This document shows positions 6,956 through 16,223 of a DNA stretch of 29,710 bases, piece by piece. The stretch comes from a virus. Location: positions 1 to 29,710 of the IMG/VR virus record IMGVR_UViG_3300007960_004813; one strand, 5' to 3'. Positions within the stretch are counted from its first letter, which is position 1; every line of letters starts with the position of its first letter. A program made the position numbers and the translations under genes. The notes beneath the pieces are model-generated. The model did not search any database, was not told where the DNA came from, and worked only from the letters and a program-made list of their open reading frames with translations.

Positions 6956-7663
6956 ATGTCTGAAAGAATCACCATCAGCAACGGAAAGGTGACCGACGCC
7001 GATACTGGCGAGGTCGTCGCCGAAGTTGCAGAGCAGCCCCAAGAAGACCAAGTCGACGAGCAAGTCGAGGAGCAGTCTGATGCCGAAGCCGTACAAGAAG
7101 AAGCCGGCGAAGCCGAAGAAGAAGAGTGGGAATACGAAGAAGAAGAAGCCGAGGATCAAGACTCCAGGCCTCTATCGGTAGATTCACTCAACGAAATGAG
7201 CGCAGCCTACATGGAGAACGGCGCGCTCACCGACGATCATTACGCGGCGCTTGAAGCAGCAGGCGTCGACCGCAATGTCGTCGACCAAGTCATCCAGGGC
7301 CAAGTCGCCCTGGTTGAAATGCAGAAGGCCCAGGCTCTCTTCGAGCTTGACCTGACGCAAAGCCAATACCAGCAACTCGCTGATTGGGCTGGCAAGAACT
7401 GGTCTGAGGATCAGATTGAAACCTACAACCGCCTCGTCGATGGGAACGATCCCGCCGCACGTCGCATGGCTATTGAGAACCTGATGATGCAGGCTGGCGC
7501 TCGCGGGCGTCGCGCAGCGGTCGAAGGTAGCGTCAAAGCTAAAGGTGTAGCTCCTTTCCAGAACACCCAGGAGATGGTTGAGGCAATGTCCGACCCCCGA
7601 TACAAGCAGCGTCAAGATCCGTACTACAGCGAAGTTCGCGCGCGGATTGCTGCAGGGGGCTAA
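6956..7663 (+). CDS. Capsid scaffolding protein (T7 gp9-like)
   Basis: Internal scaffold that guides procapsid assembly and leaves before maturation. The 235-residue product has a very acidic first third (runs of Glu around residues 40-70, such as EEEEWEYEEEEAEDQD), a helical middle, and a conserved end with GVAPFQNTQEMVEAMSDPRY, where a basic helix would contact the capsid. Acidic N-terminus plus that C-terminal motif and the position between portal and capsid genes support the call. A GGAG lies shortly before the ATG, overlapping the end of the portal gene. Confidence 0.9.
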   Translation: MSERITISNGKVTDADTGEVVAEVAEQPQEDQVDEQVEEQSDAEAVQEEAGEAEEEEWEYEEEEAEDQDSRPLSVDSLNEMSAAYMENGALTDDHYAALEAAGVDRNVVDQVIQGQVALVEMQKAQALFELDLTQSQYQQLADWAGKNWSEDQIETYNRLVDGNDPAARRMAIENLMMQAGARGRRAAVEGSVKAKGVAPFQNTQEMVEAMSDPRYKQRQDPYYSEVRARIAAGG

Positions 7664-7699
7664 ACAAACCCCTTCAACTTCTGATTAGGAGACAACGTC

Positions 7700-8740
7700 A
7701 TGGCGGTGCCAGACATTACTAAGATCACCTTTGGTGGTCAGGTCGACGGAAACGGTGCTTTCAGCACCACTCACGCGACCCAAAACGCACTTTTCGCTCG
7801 CACCTTTGGTGGCGAGATCCTCACCGAGTTCCGCGAAGCTACCGTCTTCCGGGACACCACCCTGCAGCGCTCGATTGCTCAAGGCAAGGCCGCGAAGTTC
7901 CCCGTGTTCGGCAACGCTGGCACGTCGTACTTTGCGCCTGGCGACAGCATTCTTGAAGACACCGGTCTGCTGCAAAACATCCAGCGCAACGAGAAGCTGA
8001 TCTACATCAACGATCTGTGCATCTCGTCCGTGTTCGTCGATGAGCTTGATGAGATGAAGGACGACTACAACGGCGTCCGTCAGATCTATGCTTCCGAACT
8101 CGGTCGCGCTCTGGCTAACAAGTACGACACCAACATCGCACATCAGATCGTTCTCGGCGCTAACGCTGACTCGCTCAGCGCTGCCGGCCCGAAACAGGGT
8201 GCTGGCGATGTGAACGTCGTGACCGTTGACCTGGTTGGTGGCACGACTACCGACGACCCGGCGAATGACGAAGAGGCTGGCGACCGCATCGTCGCAGCTA
8301 TCTACGACATGGCCGCTAAGTTCGACAACTTCTCCGTGCCTCAGGGCGAGCGAGTTGTCGTGCTGAAGCCGGACCAGTACTACCTGCTCGTTCAATCGGC
8401 GAAGGCGATCAACCGTGACTACGGTGGCGCCGGCTCGATGGCTGGCGGTCAAGTTCTCCGCGTCGGTGGCTTCGATGTCATGATGTCGGTCAACATCCCG
8501 ACCGCTTACGCGACCTCGGATGGCGATCACAACGATGGCGCTCCGGCCAACTCCGGCACGTTCGCCGGCACGTTCGGCGTCGCTTACCACAAGAGCGCCG
8601 TTGGTACGGTTTCGATGATGGATCTCGGCTTTGAGCAGGAGTACCTGATTAACCGCCAAGGCCACTTGCTGGTCGCCAAGATGGCTGTTGGTCACGGTTA
8701 CCTTCGCCCGGAAGCCTGCGGTCAGTTCATCGCCGACTAA
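7700..8740 (+). CDS. Major capsid protein (T7 gp10-like)
   Basis: HK97-fold shell protein in the T7 gp10A family. Its 346 residues are a typical length. Recognisable parts are FGGEILTEFREATVFRDTT, RSIAQGKAAKFPVFG, DLCISSVFVDELDEMKDDY, the SELGRALANKYDTNI helix and the C-terminal YLINRQGHLLVAKMAVGHG. It is preceded by a good Shine-Dalgarno (TAGGAGACA) in a 36-base gap and followed by two hairpins, in keeping with a highly expressed gene. No sign of a frameshifted longer form was found. Confidence 0.95.
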   Translation: MAVPDITKITFGGQVDGNGAFSTTHATQNALFARTFGGEILTEFREATVFRDTTLQRSIAQGKAAKFPVFGNAGTSYFAPGDSILEDTGLLQNIQRNEKLIYINDLCISSVFVDELDEMKDDYNGVRQIYASELGRALANKYDTNIAHQIVLGANADSLSAAGPKQGAGDVNVVTVDLVGGTTTDDPANDEEAGDRIVAAIYDMAAKFDNFSVPQGERVVVLKPDQYYLLVQSAKAINRDYGGAGSMAGGQVLRVGGFDVMMSVNIPTAYATSDGDHNDGAPANSGTFAGTFGVAYHKSAVGTVSMMDLGFEQEYLINRQGHLLVAKMAVGHGYLRPEACGQFIAD

Positions 8741-8745
8741 AACTT

Positions 8746-8775
8746 AGGGTCTTAGGACTCTTTGCTTTGCTCTTT
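8746..8775 (+). terminator. Hairpin with T-rich tail after the capsid gene
   Basis: A 6-bp stem (8746-8751 with 8756-8761, one G-T wobble) with loop TTAG is followed by TTGCTTTGCTCTTT. It looks like a leaky rho-independent terminator and is the first of two hairpins in the gap between capsid and tail genes. Confidence 0.5.
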
Positions 8776-8777
8776 CA

Positions 8778-8801
8778 GGGGGGCAGCTTCGGTTGTCCCC
8801 C
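8778..8801 (+). terminator. Strong TTCG-tetraloop hairpin between capsid and tail genes
   Basis: A 10-bp stem (8778-8787 with 8792-8801, two G-T wobbles) is closed by C(TTCG)G, the exceptionally stable tetraloop. No T tract follows (next bases ACCTTCC), so it may be a pause, an RNA-stability element that protects capsid mRNA, or a terminator for another polymerase. T7 itself has its main terminator directly after its capsid gene. Confidence 0.6.
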
Positions 8802-8825
8802 ACCTTCCTCCCCCAAGTCCAGCAC

Positions 8826-9419
8826 ATGGCAATCGGAACTACCAAACTTCAAGCAGTCAACACGATGCTGTCGACGATTGGCGAAGCGCCAGTCAACTCC
8901 ATCACCACGCCGCAAGCAGCGGACGTGGCGATTGCCGTTAATGTGCTAGACGAGATTACCAGGCACGTTCAAGCGGACGGCTGGGACTTCAACACAGAAT
9001 GGGAGTACGAGCTCACGCCGGACTCCAGTAACGAGATCTTGCTGCCTACCGATACCTTGGCAGTACGCGCCACGCGCCGATGGGCTGACAAGCTGACGAC
9101 CCGTGGCAACAAGCTCTACAACATCGAAGACGCGAACTTCACTTGGACTGGCAAGGTCGAGGTGACCCTAGTGCGCGAGCTAGACTTCGAGGACATGCCG
9201 GAGCCGGCGAAGCAGTACGTCATGCTGCGCGCCGCGCGCATCTTCCGCCAGCGCACGATGGACGATCTGCAGGATCGAGTGCCGACCGAAGAAGAGTTCC
9301 GCGCGCTTGCCGATCTCCGCAACTACGACGCGCGCAGCAGCGACATGCGTATTAGCGACTCGTACCCGGTTGGCCGCATCACGCGCCGACCCAGCCCGAT
9401 GGACGGTCACCTGCAATGA
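8826..9419 (+). CDS. Tail tubular protein A (T7 gp11-like)
   Basis: Adaptor or gatekeeper ring between portal and tail nozzle. The 197-residue product starts AIGTTKLQAVNTMLSTIGEAPV, the hallmark of this family, has the conserved QADGWDFNTEW segment and the PEPAKQYVMLRAARIFRQR helix. ATG 8826 is used because the family motif begins immediately after it. No Shine-Dalgarno is visible in the C-rich leader just after the hairpin, which is unusual here. It overlaps tail tubular protein B by ATGA. Confidence 0.92.
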   Translation: MAIGTTKLQAVNTMLSTIGEAPVNSITTPQAADVAIAVNVLDEITRHVQADGWDFNTEWEYELTPDSSNEILLPTDTLAVRATRRWADKLTTRGNKLYNIEDANFTWTGKVEVTLVRELDFEDMPEPAKQYVMLRAARIFRQRTMDDLQDRVPTEEEFRALADLRNYDARSSDMRISDSYPVGRITRRPSPMDGHLQ

Positions 9420-12358
9420 CCCTGCGCGGCATCACGATCCCGAACTTGCTCGGGGGCGTTAGCCAGCAGCCCGAAGATCGTCGGTTCCCCAACCAGGCCG
9501 ACGAGAGCATCAACGCATACCCGTCGCTAATCGATGGACTCAAGAAGCGTCCACCGTCCGAGCATGTCGCACAACTGTTCGACACCTTCGGGGCCGGCGA
9601 CAAGGTAGCCACGCACGTAATCAAGCGTAGCCCGACCGAGCAGTACATCGTCGGGCTTCGTCAGTCTGAAGGCCAGACGTTTGCGGAAGCATACGATCTC
9701 GTCAACAAGCGCAAGGTCGCTGTGTACGACGCGGATCGCAAGCCGATCTCGACCGAGCGCATGAGCTACTTTGACGACTGCGATGTCAGCACGGACGCGA
9801 ACTTCGTCAGCGTCGCCGACTACACGTGGGCGCTCAACCGCGAGAAGGTCGTCAGGATGGATCCGGCTCGCTCGCCGGAAACAATCGACGAGGCGCTGGT
9901 CACCGTGGCGCAAGGCAACTACGGCAGCAAGTACAGCATCATCATCGATGGGCAGCGGTACACCCTGGGGACAGACAGCGAGACAGGTACGACCTACTCA
10001 AGCGGCAGGACGCCGACCAGCAACCGCGAGGCTATCAGCTCGGATGCGATTGCTCGCGCCCTGCAGCACGGAATCATCTCCCAGACTGCTGTCGACTCCG
10101 GCATGCACGTTAGTGCTAATAACGACACCAGCTTCAAGCTAACGTCGCCGCGTGCCATCGACGGATCGTTCAAGCTGGAGATTACGCTGGTTTATGAAGG
10201 CTACGACGCGACTAGGCTGAAGCTGCGCACTCCGTTCCTGGGTTACAACTGTACGCGCACCGATATCCTAAACGCTTTAGCAGAAGCGTTTGATATCAGC
10301 GATCGCTACGAGCGCAATCAATACAACGGCTGGTACAACAAGCCGACCTTCTGGACGGTAACTGGCGATTACCGCATTGGCGCCGGGGATGTGCCTGGCA
10401 GCGGCGCGCGCGTCGAAAACGGCATCGACATCGCGTTCGACCTGTCGAAGGCATACACAAAGGACGGCGGTCGCGGGAATAGAGACATCAATCCTAGTCG
10501 CGTTCAGGTCAAGCTCGTCGAGGATAAAACGCGGTCGGTAAGTGTTAGCGGAAATGGCCTACAGGTGCGTCAGCATGGCGCGACGCTGCACATTCGCAAA
10601 CAGGATGGCGGGCCTTTCACGATTGATGTGGAGGATAGCAACGCAGGGTCTGACCTAAAGGTGGTAAAGGATTCCGTGCGCGAGTTTGCCGATCTGCCGC
10701 GCGTTGCCACTAACGGGTTCAACATCAGGGTTGAAGGTAATGCGGAAGAGAACCTCGACGATTACTACCTGACGTTTGAATCGACATCTCTTGACGGCAT
10801 GGGAGATGGCCGGTGGGTCGAGTCGGTTGGCCCGGATCTCGAGCAGGGATTTGACCCGGACACGATGCCGCACGTGTTCACTAGTTACATCGACGATGAG
10901 GATGGCACGGTTACAGGTACAGCTTATGAGCCGTACTTTGTGTTCCGTCCGTTTGCCCTGGACGCTCGCGCTGCCGGCGACAATGCGACCAACCGCATTC
11001 CTTCGTTCGTCGACAATAAGATCCGGGCGATCGCCCTGCACCGCGCTCGTCTCTGCTTTATCTCTGGCGAGTCGGTGGCGGCGTCGGAGGCGAACCAGTA
11101 CAGCAACTTCTGGCGCACGACTGCGACGAACTTGCTGGACACAGACCGCATCGACGTGACGGCGGCGACGGACAAGGTCAGCCTGTTCCAGCGCGCGACC
11201 ACGCTCAATAACGACATTATCCTCTACTCGGGCCAGACGCAGTTCCGCTTCGATAGTGGTCAGGAACTGATGTCGCCCAAGACCGCCGCGCTGACAAAGC
11301 TCGGCAGCTTCGATTGCGACACCTCGGTTACGCCAGTCGGCGTCGGTCGGTACAACTTCTTCCCGTTCAACAGGGGTGGATTCACGAACGTCAACCAGTT
11401 CGCGAATGCCTCGGGCGGGTCGAACCCGCTGTACCAGGCCGACGAGATTACCGAGCAGATCCCGCAGTACATCCCCGGCTCGCCGACGCACATGGCAGCC
11501 TCGCAGGCAGAGGGTCTGATTGCGATGGCGACCGACGCTGGGTCGACGATCTACATGCACAAGTACGCCGACAGCGGCAACGAGCGTGTGCAGTCGGCGT
11601 GGTTCAAGACGGACATCTCTGCCGACGTGATCGAGGGCCTGGGCTTTATCGACAGCAAGCTGTACGTGACTGTGCGTCGCGGCGATCACATCTACGTCGA
11701 GGCAATCGAGTTTGCCGAGGGCGCGGTGATTACTGCCGACGTGGGCTTCACCGCTCACCTAGATCGATTCGTGCGGCATACGGACTGCACGGTTGAGTAC
11801 CTAGCCAATAGCAACGAGACGGTCGTCATCACGCCCTACGCTGACATCGCGAACGTTGCGGCTGTCGAGTACGACGCGACCGGCGCTAAGGCTGGCATCG
11901 TTCATCGCGCCAAGTCCGTGGCTGGCGACCGCGCGATCTTTGCCGGCGACCTGTCGTCGACGACGATGTACATCGGCCAACTGTATACGATGCAGCACAA
12001 GCTGGCGCCGATGCACATGTTCGGCAACAGCCGCGTCGGCGGGTACGCCCCGCTGATGACTGGCCGCACCAAGATCCGCTACATCTACTTTGATCTTGAG
12101 GAAACAGGATTCCTGCAGGCCGTCGTCGAGGATCTGTACCGCGACGATTCGACGGTCGAGTTCTCGGCGAACCAGGTGCAGCTTGGGTCGAGCAAGATTG
12201 ACAAGCTGCAGGTGCAGGACGGTCGACTAAAAGTGCCGCTCTTCCTGGGCGGACAGGACTACACGGTCTCGCTAAACAACGCGACCGCTCTGCCGTGCAG
12301 GGTGATCGCAGGCGAGGCTTTGATGAAGCACGGGGCGAGGTCTAAGCGTTTTGGTTAA
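9416..12358 (+). CDS. Tail tubular protein B, nozzle (T7 gp12-like)
   Basis: Forms the six-part nozzle of the short tail to which the fibres attach. It begins with the highly characteristic ITIPNLLGGVSQQPEDRRFPNQ and contains the conserved HRARLCFISGESVAASEANQ, YSGQTQFRFDSGQELMSPKTA and FNRGGFTNVNQF stretches of the beta-propeller part. The 980 residues are longer than the T7 protein (about 790), with extra material in the N-terminal half. It is coupled to tail tubular A by ATGA. Confidence 0.93.
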   Translation: MTLRGITIPNLLGGVSQQPEDRRFPNQADESINAYPSLIDGLKKRPPSEHVAQLFDTFGAGDKVATHVIKRSPTEQYIVGLRQSEGQTFAEAYDLVNKRKVAVYDADRKPISTERMSYFDDCDVSTDANFVSVADYTWALNREKVVRMDPARSPETIDEALVTVAQGNYGSKYSIIIDGQRYTLGTDSETGTTYSSGRTPTSNREAISSDAIARALQHGIISQTAVDSGMHVSANNDTSFKLTSPRAIDGSFKLEITLVYEGYDATRLKLRTPFLGYNCTRTDILNALAEAFDISDRYERNQYNGWYNKPTFWTVTGDYRIGAGDVPGSGARVENGIDIAFDLSKAYTKDGGRGNRDINPSRVQVKLVEDKTRSVSVSGNGLQVRQHGATLHIRKQDGGPFTIDVEDSNAGSDLKVVKDSVREFADLPRVATNGFNIRVEGNAEENLDDYYLTFESTSLDGMGDGRWVESVGPDLEQGFDPDTMPHVFTSYIDDEDGTVTGTAYEPYFVFRPFALDARAAGDNATNRIPSFVDNKIRAIALHRARLCFISGESVAASEANQYSNFWRTTATNLLDTDRIDVTAATDKVSLFQRATTLNNDIILYSGQTQFRFDSGQELMSPKTAALTKLGSFDCDTSVTPVGVGRYNFFPFNRGGFTNVNQFANASGGSNPLYQADEITEQIPQYIPGSPTHMAASQAEGLIAMATDAGSTIYMHKYADSGNERVQSAWFKTDISADVIEGLGFIDSKLYVTVRRGDHIYVEAIEFAEGAVITADVGFTAHLDRFVRHTDCTVEYLANSNETVVITPYADIANVAAVEYDATGAKAGIVHRAKSVAGDRAIFAGDLSSTTMYIGQLYTMQHKLAPMHMFGNSRVGGYAPLMTGRTKIRYIYFDLEETGFLQAVVEDLYRDDSTVEFSANQVQLGSSKIDKLQVQDGRLKVPLFLGGQDYTVSLNNATALPCRVIAGEALMKHGARSKRFG

Positions 12359-12818
12359 TGTGACCATCGAGAAGCCTAAGCTCACTCAGTTGCAGCACAT
12401 TGCGCTCAATCTTCGTCACGAAGACGAGATTGAGGTTGTGTGCGCCTGGCCCAGCTACGAGCCAGAGGTGGTGTTGCAGATGCAGGTCGAGCAGGATCCA
12501 ACTGCTCGCGTCGCCTGCATCGATGGTGAGCCGGTCGCGGTTTTCGGATGCCCGGACGTGTCCGAGGATCTAGTCGAAACAATCATCGGTAGGCCATGGA
12601 TGCTCGGGACTGAGACGCTGCACAAATACCCGATCCGCCTGACGAAGTTCGCGATTGAGACGATCCGCGAATGGCTGGAGCAATACGACCGGCTTGAAAA
12701 TGTTGTACATCGCGCAGCGGAAGGAAACGCTTACTGGCTGCATCGCTTGGGCTTCGACCTGCTCGATTACAACGACGACTACATGAAGTTCCGCATGGAG
12801 GCAGACGAATATGTGTAA
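12351..12818 (+). CDS. gp13-like internal virion assembly protein with GNAT-like look
   Basis: Located directly after the nozzle gene, as gene 13 in T7, whose product is needed for assembly of the internal core. The 155-residue product shows a strand-turn ARVACIDGEPVAVFGC and a later NAYWLHRLGFDLLD, both similar to acetyltransferase (GNAT) folds, as in other gp13-family proteins; no acetyl-CoA pyrophosphate loop is seen, so catalytic activity is doubtful. The start is uncertain: a TTG here, overlapping the previous stop and about ten bases after GAGG, or a GTG nine bases further on. Confidence 0.75.
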   Translation: MVNVTIEKPKLTQLQHIALNLRHEDEIEVVCAWPSYEPEVVLQMQVEQDPTARVACIDGEPVAVFGCPDVSEDLVETIIGRPWMLGTETLHKYPIRLTKFAIETIREWLEQYDRLENVVHRAAEGNAYWLHRLGFDLLDYNDDYMKFRMEADEYV

Positions 12819-13413
12819 TGTGTTTAGCGAGTCGGACTTTGACCCTGAGAACCTGACGGCGCAGGGCATTGCCTCGGAGGCTTTTGCTGGCAGCATGATC
12901 GCGCCAGGTATCGGCTTCATCGGAAACATAATGAAGATCCGGGCCGAGCGTGAAGCGCTTGAAGTCCGCAATAAGGCAATCCGCGATCAACTGGTCGAGG
13001 ACTCAATCGAACAGGTGCGCGCAGAAACCAAGCGCGACCAAGCCGTCGCCCGCGAGTATGCGCGTGAATACGCGGCTATGCAGGAGCAGACGGCAGACGC
13101 ACTAGCGATGCAGAACCTGTCAGCAGCCGAGTCTTACACGGTCGGCGGGTCAGTCGCTGAGGCGCAGAGCGAAACGCTGTTGGAAGCGACGCGCTACGAG
13201 ACGGCGCTGCTCGACGAGCGCAATCAATACTTTGAGCAGCAACGCATGGCGCGCGAAGGATACTTCAAGCAAATCGACCGACAGATCGCCAACTTGCCCA
13301 CGAACGCTCCGGGGTATGGCTCCGCGTTCGCCGGATTGATTGGGGCGACCGGAACTAACTACTTCGGCGCCAAGCTGCGCGGAATGGAAGCGACTATGGG
13401 AGGTCTCTCGTAA
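12811..13413 (+). CDS. Internal virion protein B (T7 gp14-like)
   Basis: T7 gp14 is ejected first from the virion and forms the outer-membrane part of the DNA conduit. This 200-residue protein (T7: 196) has a hydrophobic stretch near residues 24-41 (EAFAGSMIAPGIGFIGNI), a long charged helical region rich in Glu, Arg and Ala, and a Gly-rich end (FAGLIGATGTNYFG). Length, build and gene order fit gp14; sequence motifs alone would not prove it. It overlaps both neighbours. Confidence 0.75.
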   Translation: MCNVFSESDFDPENLTAQGIASEAFAGSMIAPGIGFIGNIMKIRAEREALEVRNKAIRDQLVEDSIEQVRAETKRDQAVAREYAREYAAMQEQTADALAMQNLSAAESYTVGGSVAEAQSETLLEATRYETALLDERNQYFEQQRMAREGYFKQIDRQIANLPTNAPGYGSAFAGLIGATGTNYFGAKLRGMEATMGGLS

Positions 13414-16223
13414 TGGTCAACCTGCGCGTACTCGGAGCGCGAGCAGAAGGCCCAGGCCGTCGTGCTACGCGCGTCGCGTTCACGGGCAACATCGCGCAGC
13501 GCGTGGTCGACCCTGGCGTCCAGGCAGACACAAGTGCGGCTGATGCGTTCCTGCAACTGGCGGAGTCCCTGTCCCCCCTGTCTCGCACGATGCAGGGGTA
13601 CGCTGACATTAAGTACAAGAAGCTGCGTCAGCGATCCGCCACAGAAGCGCAGGCGACGATGCGCGAGCTCGAGGACGATCAGCGCGATCTTGCCGCTCGC
13701 GGGAAATGGGACGAGCTTGTAAAGACTAACCCGGAGTTGGCGACGCTGAATCCGATGGCGCGCATCAGCCTGCAGCGTCTCGCCGGTCAGGATATTTTCA
13801 GGCAGTACAAGCAAGCCATTCAGGAAGCTGACGCGACGTACATAAACATGGCGGAAGAGGCGTATGGCAATCCTGAGTTGATTGTCAACGCGCGCCGCGA
13901 GGCTCTGGAATCAGCAGATGCTGCGGCTGCGAAAATCACGGAAGGTCTCGGCGCCTATGCCCTCGCGATGTTTGAGGCCGAGAACGCGCGCTGGCGACCA
14001 GCCTGGGAGCAGGCGCTCGGCAAGGCAATCGGCCAGGCTGAGTCAAAGGCGTACAGCGAAAAGACCGCGCGCGCCATGTCTCTCCCCGATGCAGATCTTC
14101 AGGCGTTGGCTGATGGGGTGCATGACGTAAACGGCACGTCTGGGCGCAACGAGCTTGAGATGGGCCACACAATGGCGATCAGTCGATTCGTTGACGAAGC
14201 GAATCTGCTCTACACCGCCCTATTGGCGAAAGGCGACGATGCTACGCCGGCAGAATGGGAAGCCGTCGTCGAAGCGATAGAGGCAGAGTTAGAAGGCATG
14301 GAAGACGCGCATGCCAGGTTTGAATCTGTTGCAATCAACGGCGTGACGTATGCAAGCGAGGAGCGGTCGCCAATGGACGACGTTCTAGACGCCAAGGTTC
14401 AGGAACTCAATAAGACCATTGCGCTGGCGAAAGGCAGGAGCGATAAGGTTGGGTCGACCGCGGACTCTCGGGCAAAGGGCCTCGTTGCTCAGTTTGTTTA
14501 CGACGGCGAGAAAGAAGCTGACTTTCCGAAACTGCTAGAGGCTGTCGCCGCTGAGCGTGGGCTTTCCGAAAATGAGGTGCGACGTGAAGTTGACGAAGAG
14601 ATTGTCGCTGTAAGAAACGCGAAACAAGCGAGGGAAAATAGAGAACGGCAGGAGAGACTTGACGATCTCGTTGACGCAAGGATTAAGCGTGAAGAAGAGG
14701 GGTTTGCTGCAGAGGCCGAGAAAGATGATCTTGCGAGTCGATATTACAGGGGAGAAATCGACGAAGCGTATCTGTACAACGCGGCGCGGGAAAGTGGACT
14801 TATTGAGTTTAAAGACGTAGAAGAAATCATCGCAGATGATCGCAATGCGCGATTGCGCCAGTATGGCATCGAGTTTGAATACGCAAACTTTGATTACGCC
14901 CATAACGATCAGGTAGCCGCGGTAAACGATTGGGCTGACGCGCAGCTAGAAAACGTCAGGCTAACCGCTGATGAAAAGCAGCAGATCAGCGACTGGAGGC
15001 GCAATGAGCTAAGAATCTTGCATCGCAATAAAAGCGTTATTGACAGGAACATTAGAAACATCGCGCCTGGGCAAAACCCGGAAGACTGGTTTGAAAGCGC
15101 CGCCGAGGGCATCAAAAACAGTCAAGAGTCGCTAATCGTAGAACGCGACAGAGCTCGAGATTCTTATGTCGGGCCTATGCGCGCAGCCTTTGAAAACGAG
15201 CGCAGTCAACTCGGGCAAACCAGATCGCGTAATCCATTCGGAGGGCTACCTCGACCTCTTTCCGCGCAGATCCAGTCTGAGATGTACCTCGTAGTGGATG
15301 GCGAACTTAAGCGCGACGACGAAGCAATCGAAACCTGGGGCGCTATGTATGACGAGATTGCCAATAAAGCGTTGGGTGAATGGGCGCGCAAAAACCCGTC
15401 AGCCAATACGGCGGATGCCCTGAGCTATATGCGACAGAACGTCACATATTGGCAGAATCAAGCAGACAAAAGATTCATGGCAGAGCGACCGAAGAAGTCC
15501 GAAGGAACTGCCGACTTTGGTCTGTTGGAGCGATCAGCCGCTGCGGTAAGTATTCGTAAGAGCTGGAAGGGGTATGAAGAGTCGAGTGTTTATGTTCCAT
15601 CATCGTCGATTGACCCTCGCGCTGAGTTTTCTGCGCCAACCCAGCTAACAAAAGACGCCATCTTCAGGCTGGCCGATGGCCTAGAGCCAAACTCCTCAGG
15701 CGCTTCGGCCAAGGATTACGCCCGTCTCCGAGGTCGCATGGAGATCGGCTTGGTGCAATACCTCCAAGCTGCCGCGCACAACAGCTTTGAAGATAGCGTA
15801 ACTACGACTCGGTTTAACGGAAAGCCGGGTGTCAAGATCAATAACGACGGTTCTGCTGTAGCAAGAATGCACGAAGCGATGCTAGTCGGATATTTGCGAC
15901 ATCGCGGCCTTACAACGTCGGAAATAGAAGAAGGCGTTGTGCATCTACAAGACGTTGCGATCAAGATTCCAATGCATCTCATCAGCCCTGAAAATACTCT
16001 GATGTACGAGCGCGCAGAGATTGCGAAGTTTGTTGAGGACATGGAACGCAGAAACGTAATCGATGTTATTAGTGATCGATGGTTGCAAGGCGATCCTGTG
16101 TATTTGATGAGCACAGAGCAGCGGAAGGCAATCGTCGAAAACCAAGCTAACCGCATGATGAAATACGCGAACGCTGAGCAGCGCAAGCAGATTGCAACGG
16201 CCCTTCGGAAATACTTCTACTAA
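13413..16223 (+). CDS. Internal virion protein C (T7 gp15-like)
   Basis: Predicted component of the internal core and of the ejected DNA channel. The 936-residue product is mostly charged helix; its beginning, with LQLAESLSPLSRTMQGYADIKYKK and the following RSATEAQATMRELEDDQ, is typical of gp15-like proteins, and T7 gp15 is of similar but smaller size (about 750). No lytic transglycosylase motif is visible. The gene overlaps both neighbours (TAATG on each side). From about 14.5 to 16.1 kb the base composition falls clearly below that of the flanks, with more AGA, AGG and ATA codons, so the C-terminal two thirds may have a separate history. Confidence 0.75.
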   Translation: MVNLRVLGARAEGPGRRATRVAFTGNIAQRVVDPGVQADTSAADAFLQLAESLSPLSRTMQGYADIKYKKLRQRSATEAQATMRELEDDQRDLAARGKWDELVKTNPELATLNPMARISLQRLAGQDIFRQYKQAIQEADATYINMAEEAYGNPELIVNARREALESADAAAAKITEGLGAYALAMFEAENARWRPAWEQALGKAIGQAESKAYSEKTARAMSLPDADLQALADGVHDVNGTSGRNELEMGHTMAISRFVDEANLLYTALLAKGDDATPAEWEAVVEAIEAELEGMEDAHARFESVAINGVTYASEERSPMDDVLDAKVQELNKTIALAKGRSDKVGSTADSRAKGLVAQFVYDGEKEADFPKLLEAVAAERGLSENEVRREVDEEIVAVRNAKQARENRERQERLDDLVDARIKREEEGFAAEAEKDDLASRYYRGEIDEAYLYNAARESGLIEFKDVEEIIADDRNARLRQYGIEFEYANFDYAHNDQVAAVNDWADAQLENVRLTADEKQQISDWRRNELRILHRNKSVIDRNIRNIAPGQNPEDWFESAAEGIKNSQESLIVERDRARDSYVGPMRAAFENERSQLGQTRSRNPFGGLPRPLSAQIQSEMYLVVDGELKRDDEAIETWGAMYDEIANKALGEWARKNPSANTADALSYMRQNVTYWQNQADKRFMAERPKKSEGTADFGLLERSAAAVSIRKSWKGYEESSVYVPSSSIDPRAEFSAPTQLTKDAIFRLADGLEPNSSGASAKDYARLRGRMEIGLVQYLQAAAHNSFEDSVTTTRFNGKPGVKINNDGSAVARMHEAMLVGYLRHRGLTTSEIEEGVVHLQDVAIKIPMHLISPENTLMYERAEIAKFVEDMERRNVIDVISDRWLQGDPVYLMSTEQRKAIVENQANRMMKYANAEQRKQIATALRKYFY

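Noticed and set aside
7685-8695. Long antisense open frame (336 codons) under the major capsid gene
   Set aside because: Shadow of the capsid gene codon bias with no ribosome binding site and no recognisable domain.
10655-11758. Long antisense open frame (367 codons) under the nozzle gene
   Set aside because: It mirrors a well-recognised plus-strand gene; GC-rich codon bias keeps the opposite strand open, and its product, rich in Arg, Val and His, matches nothing known.
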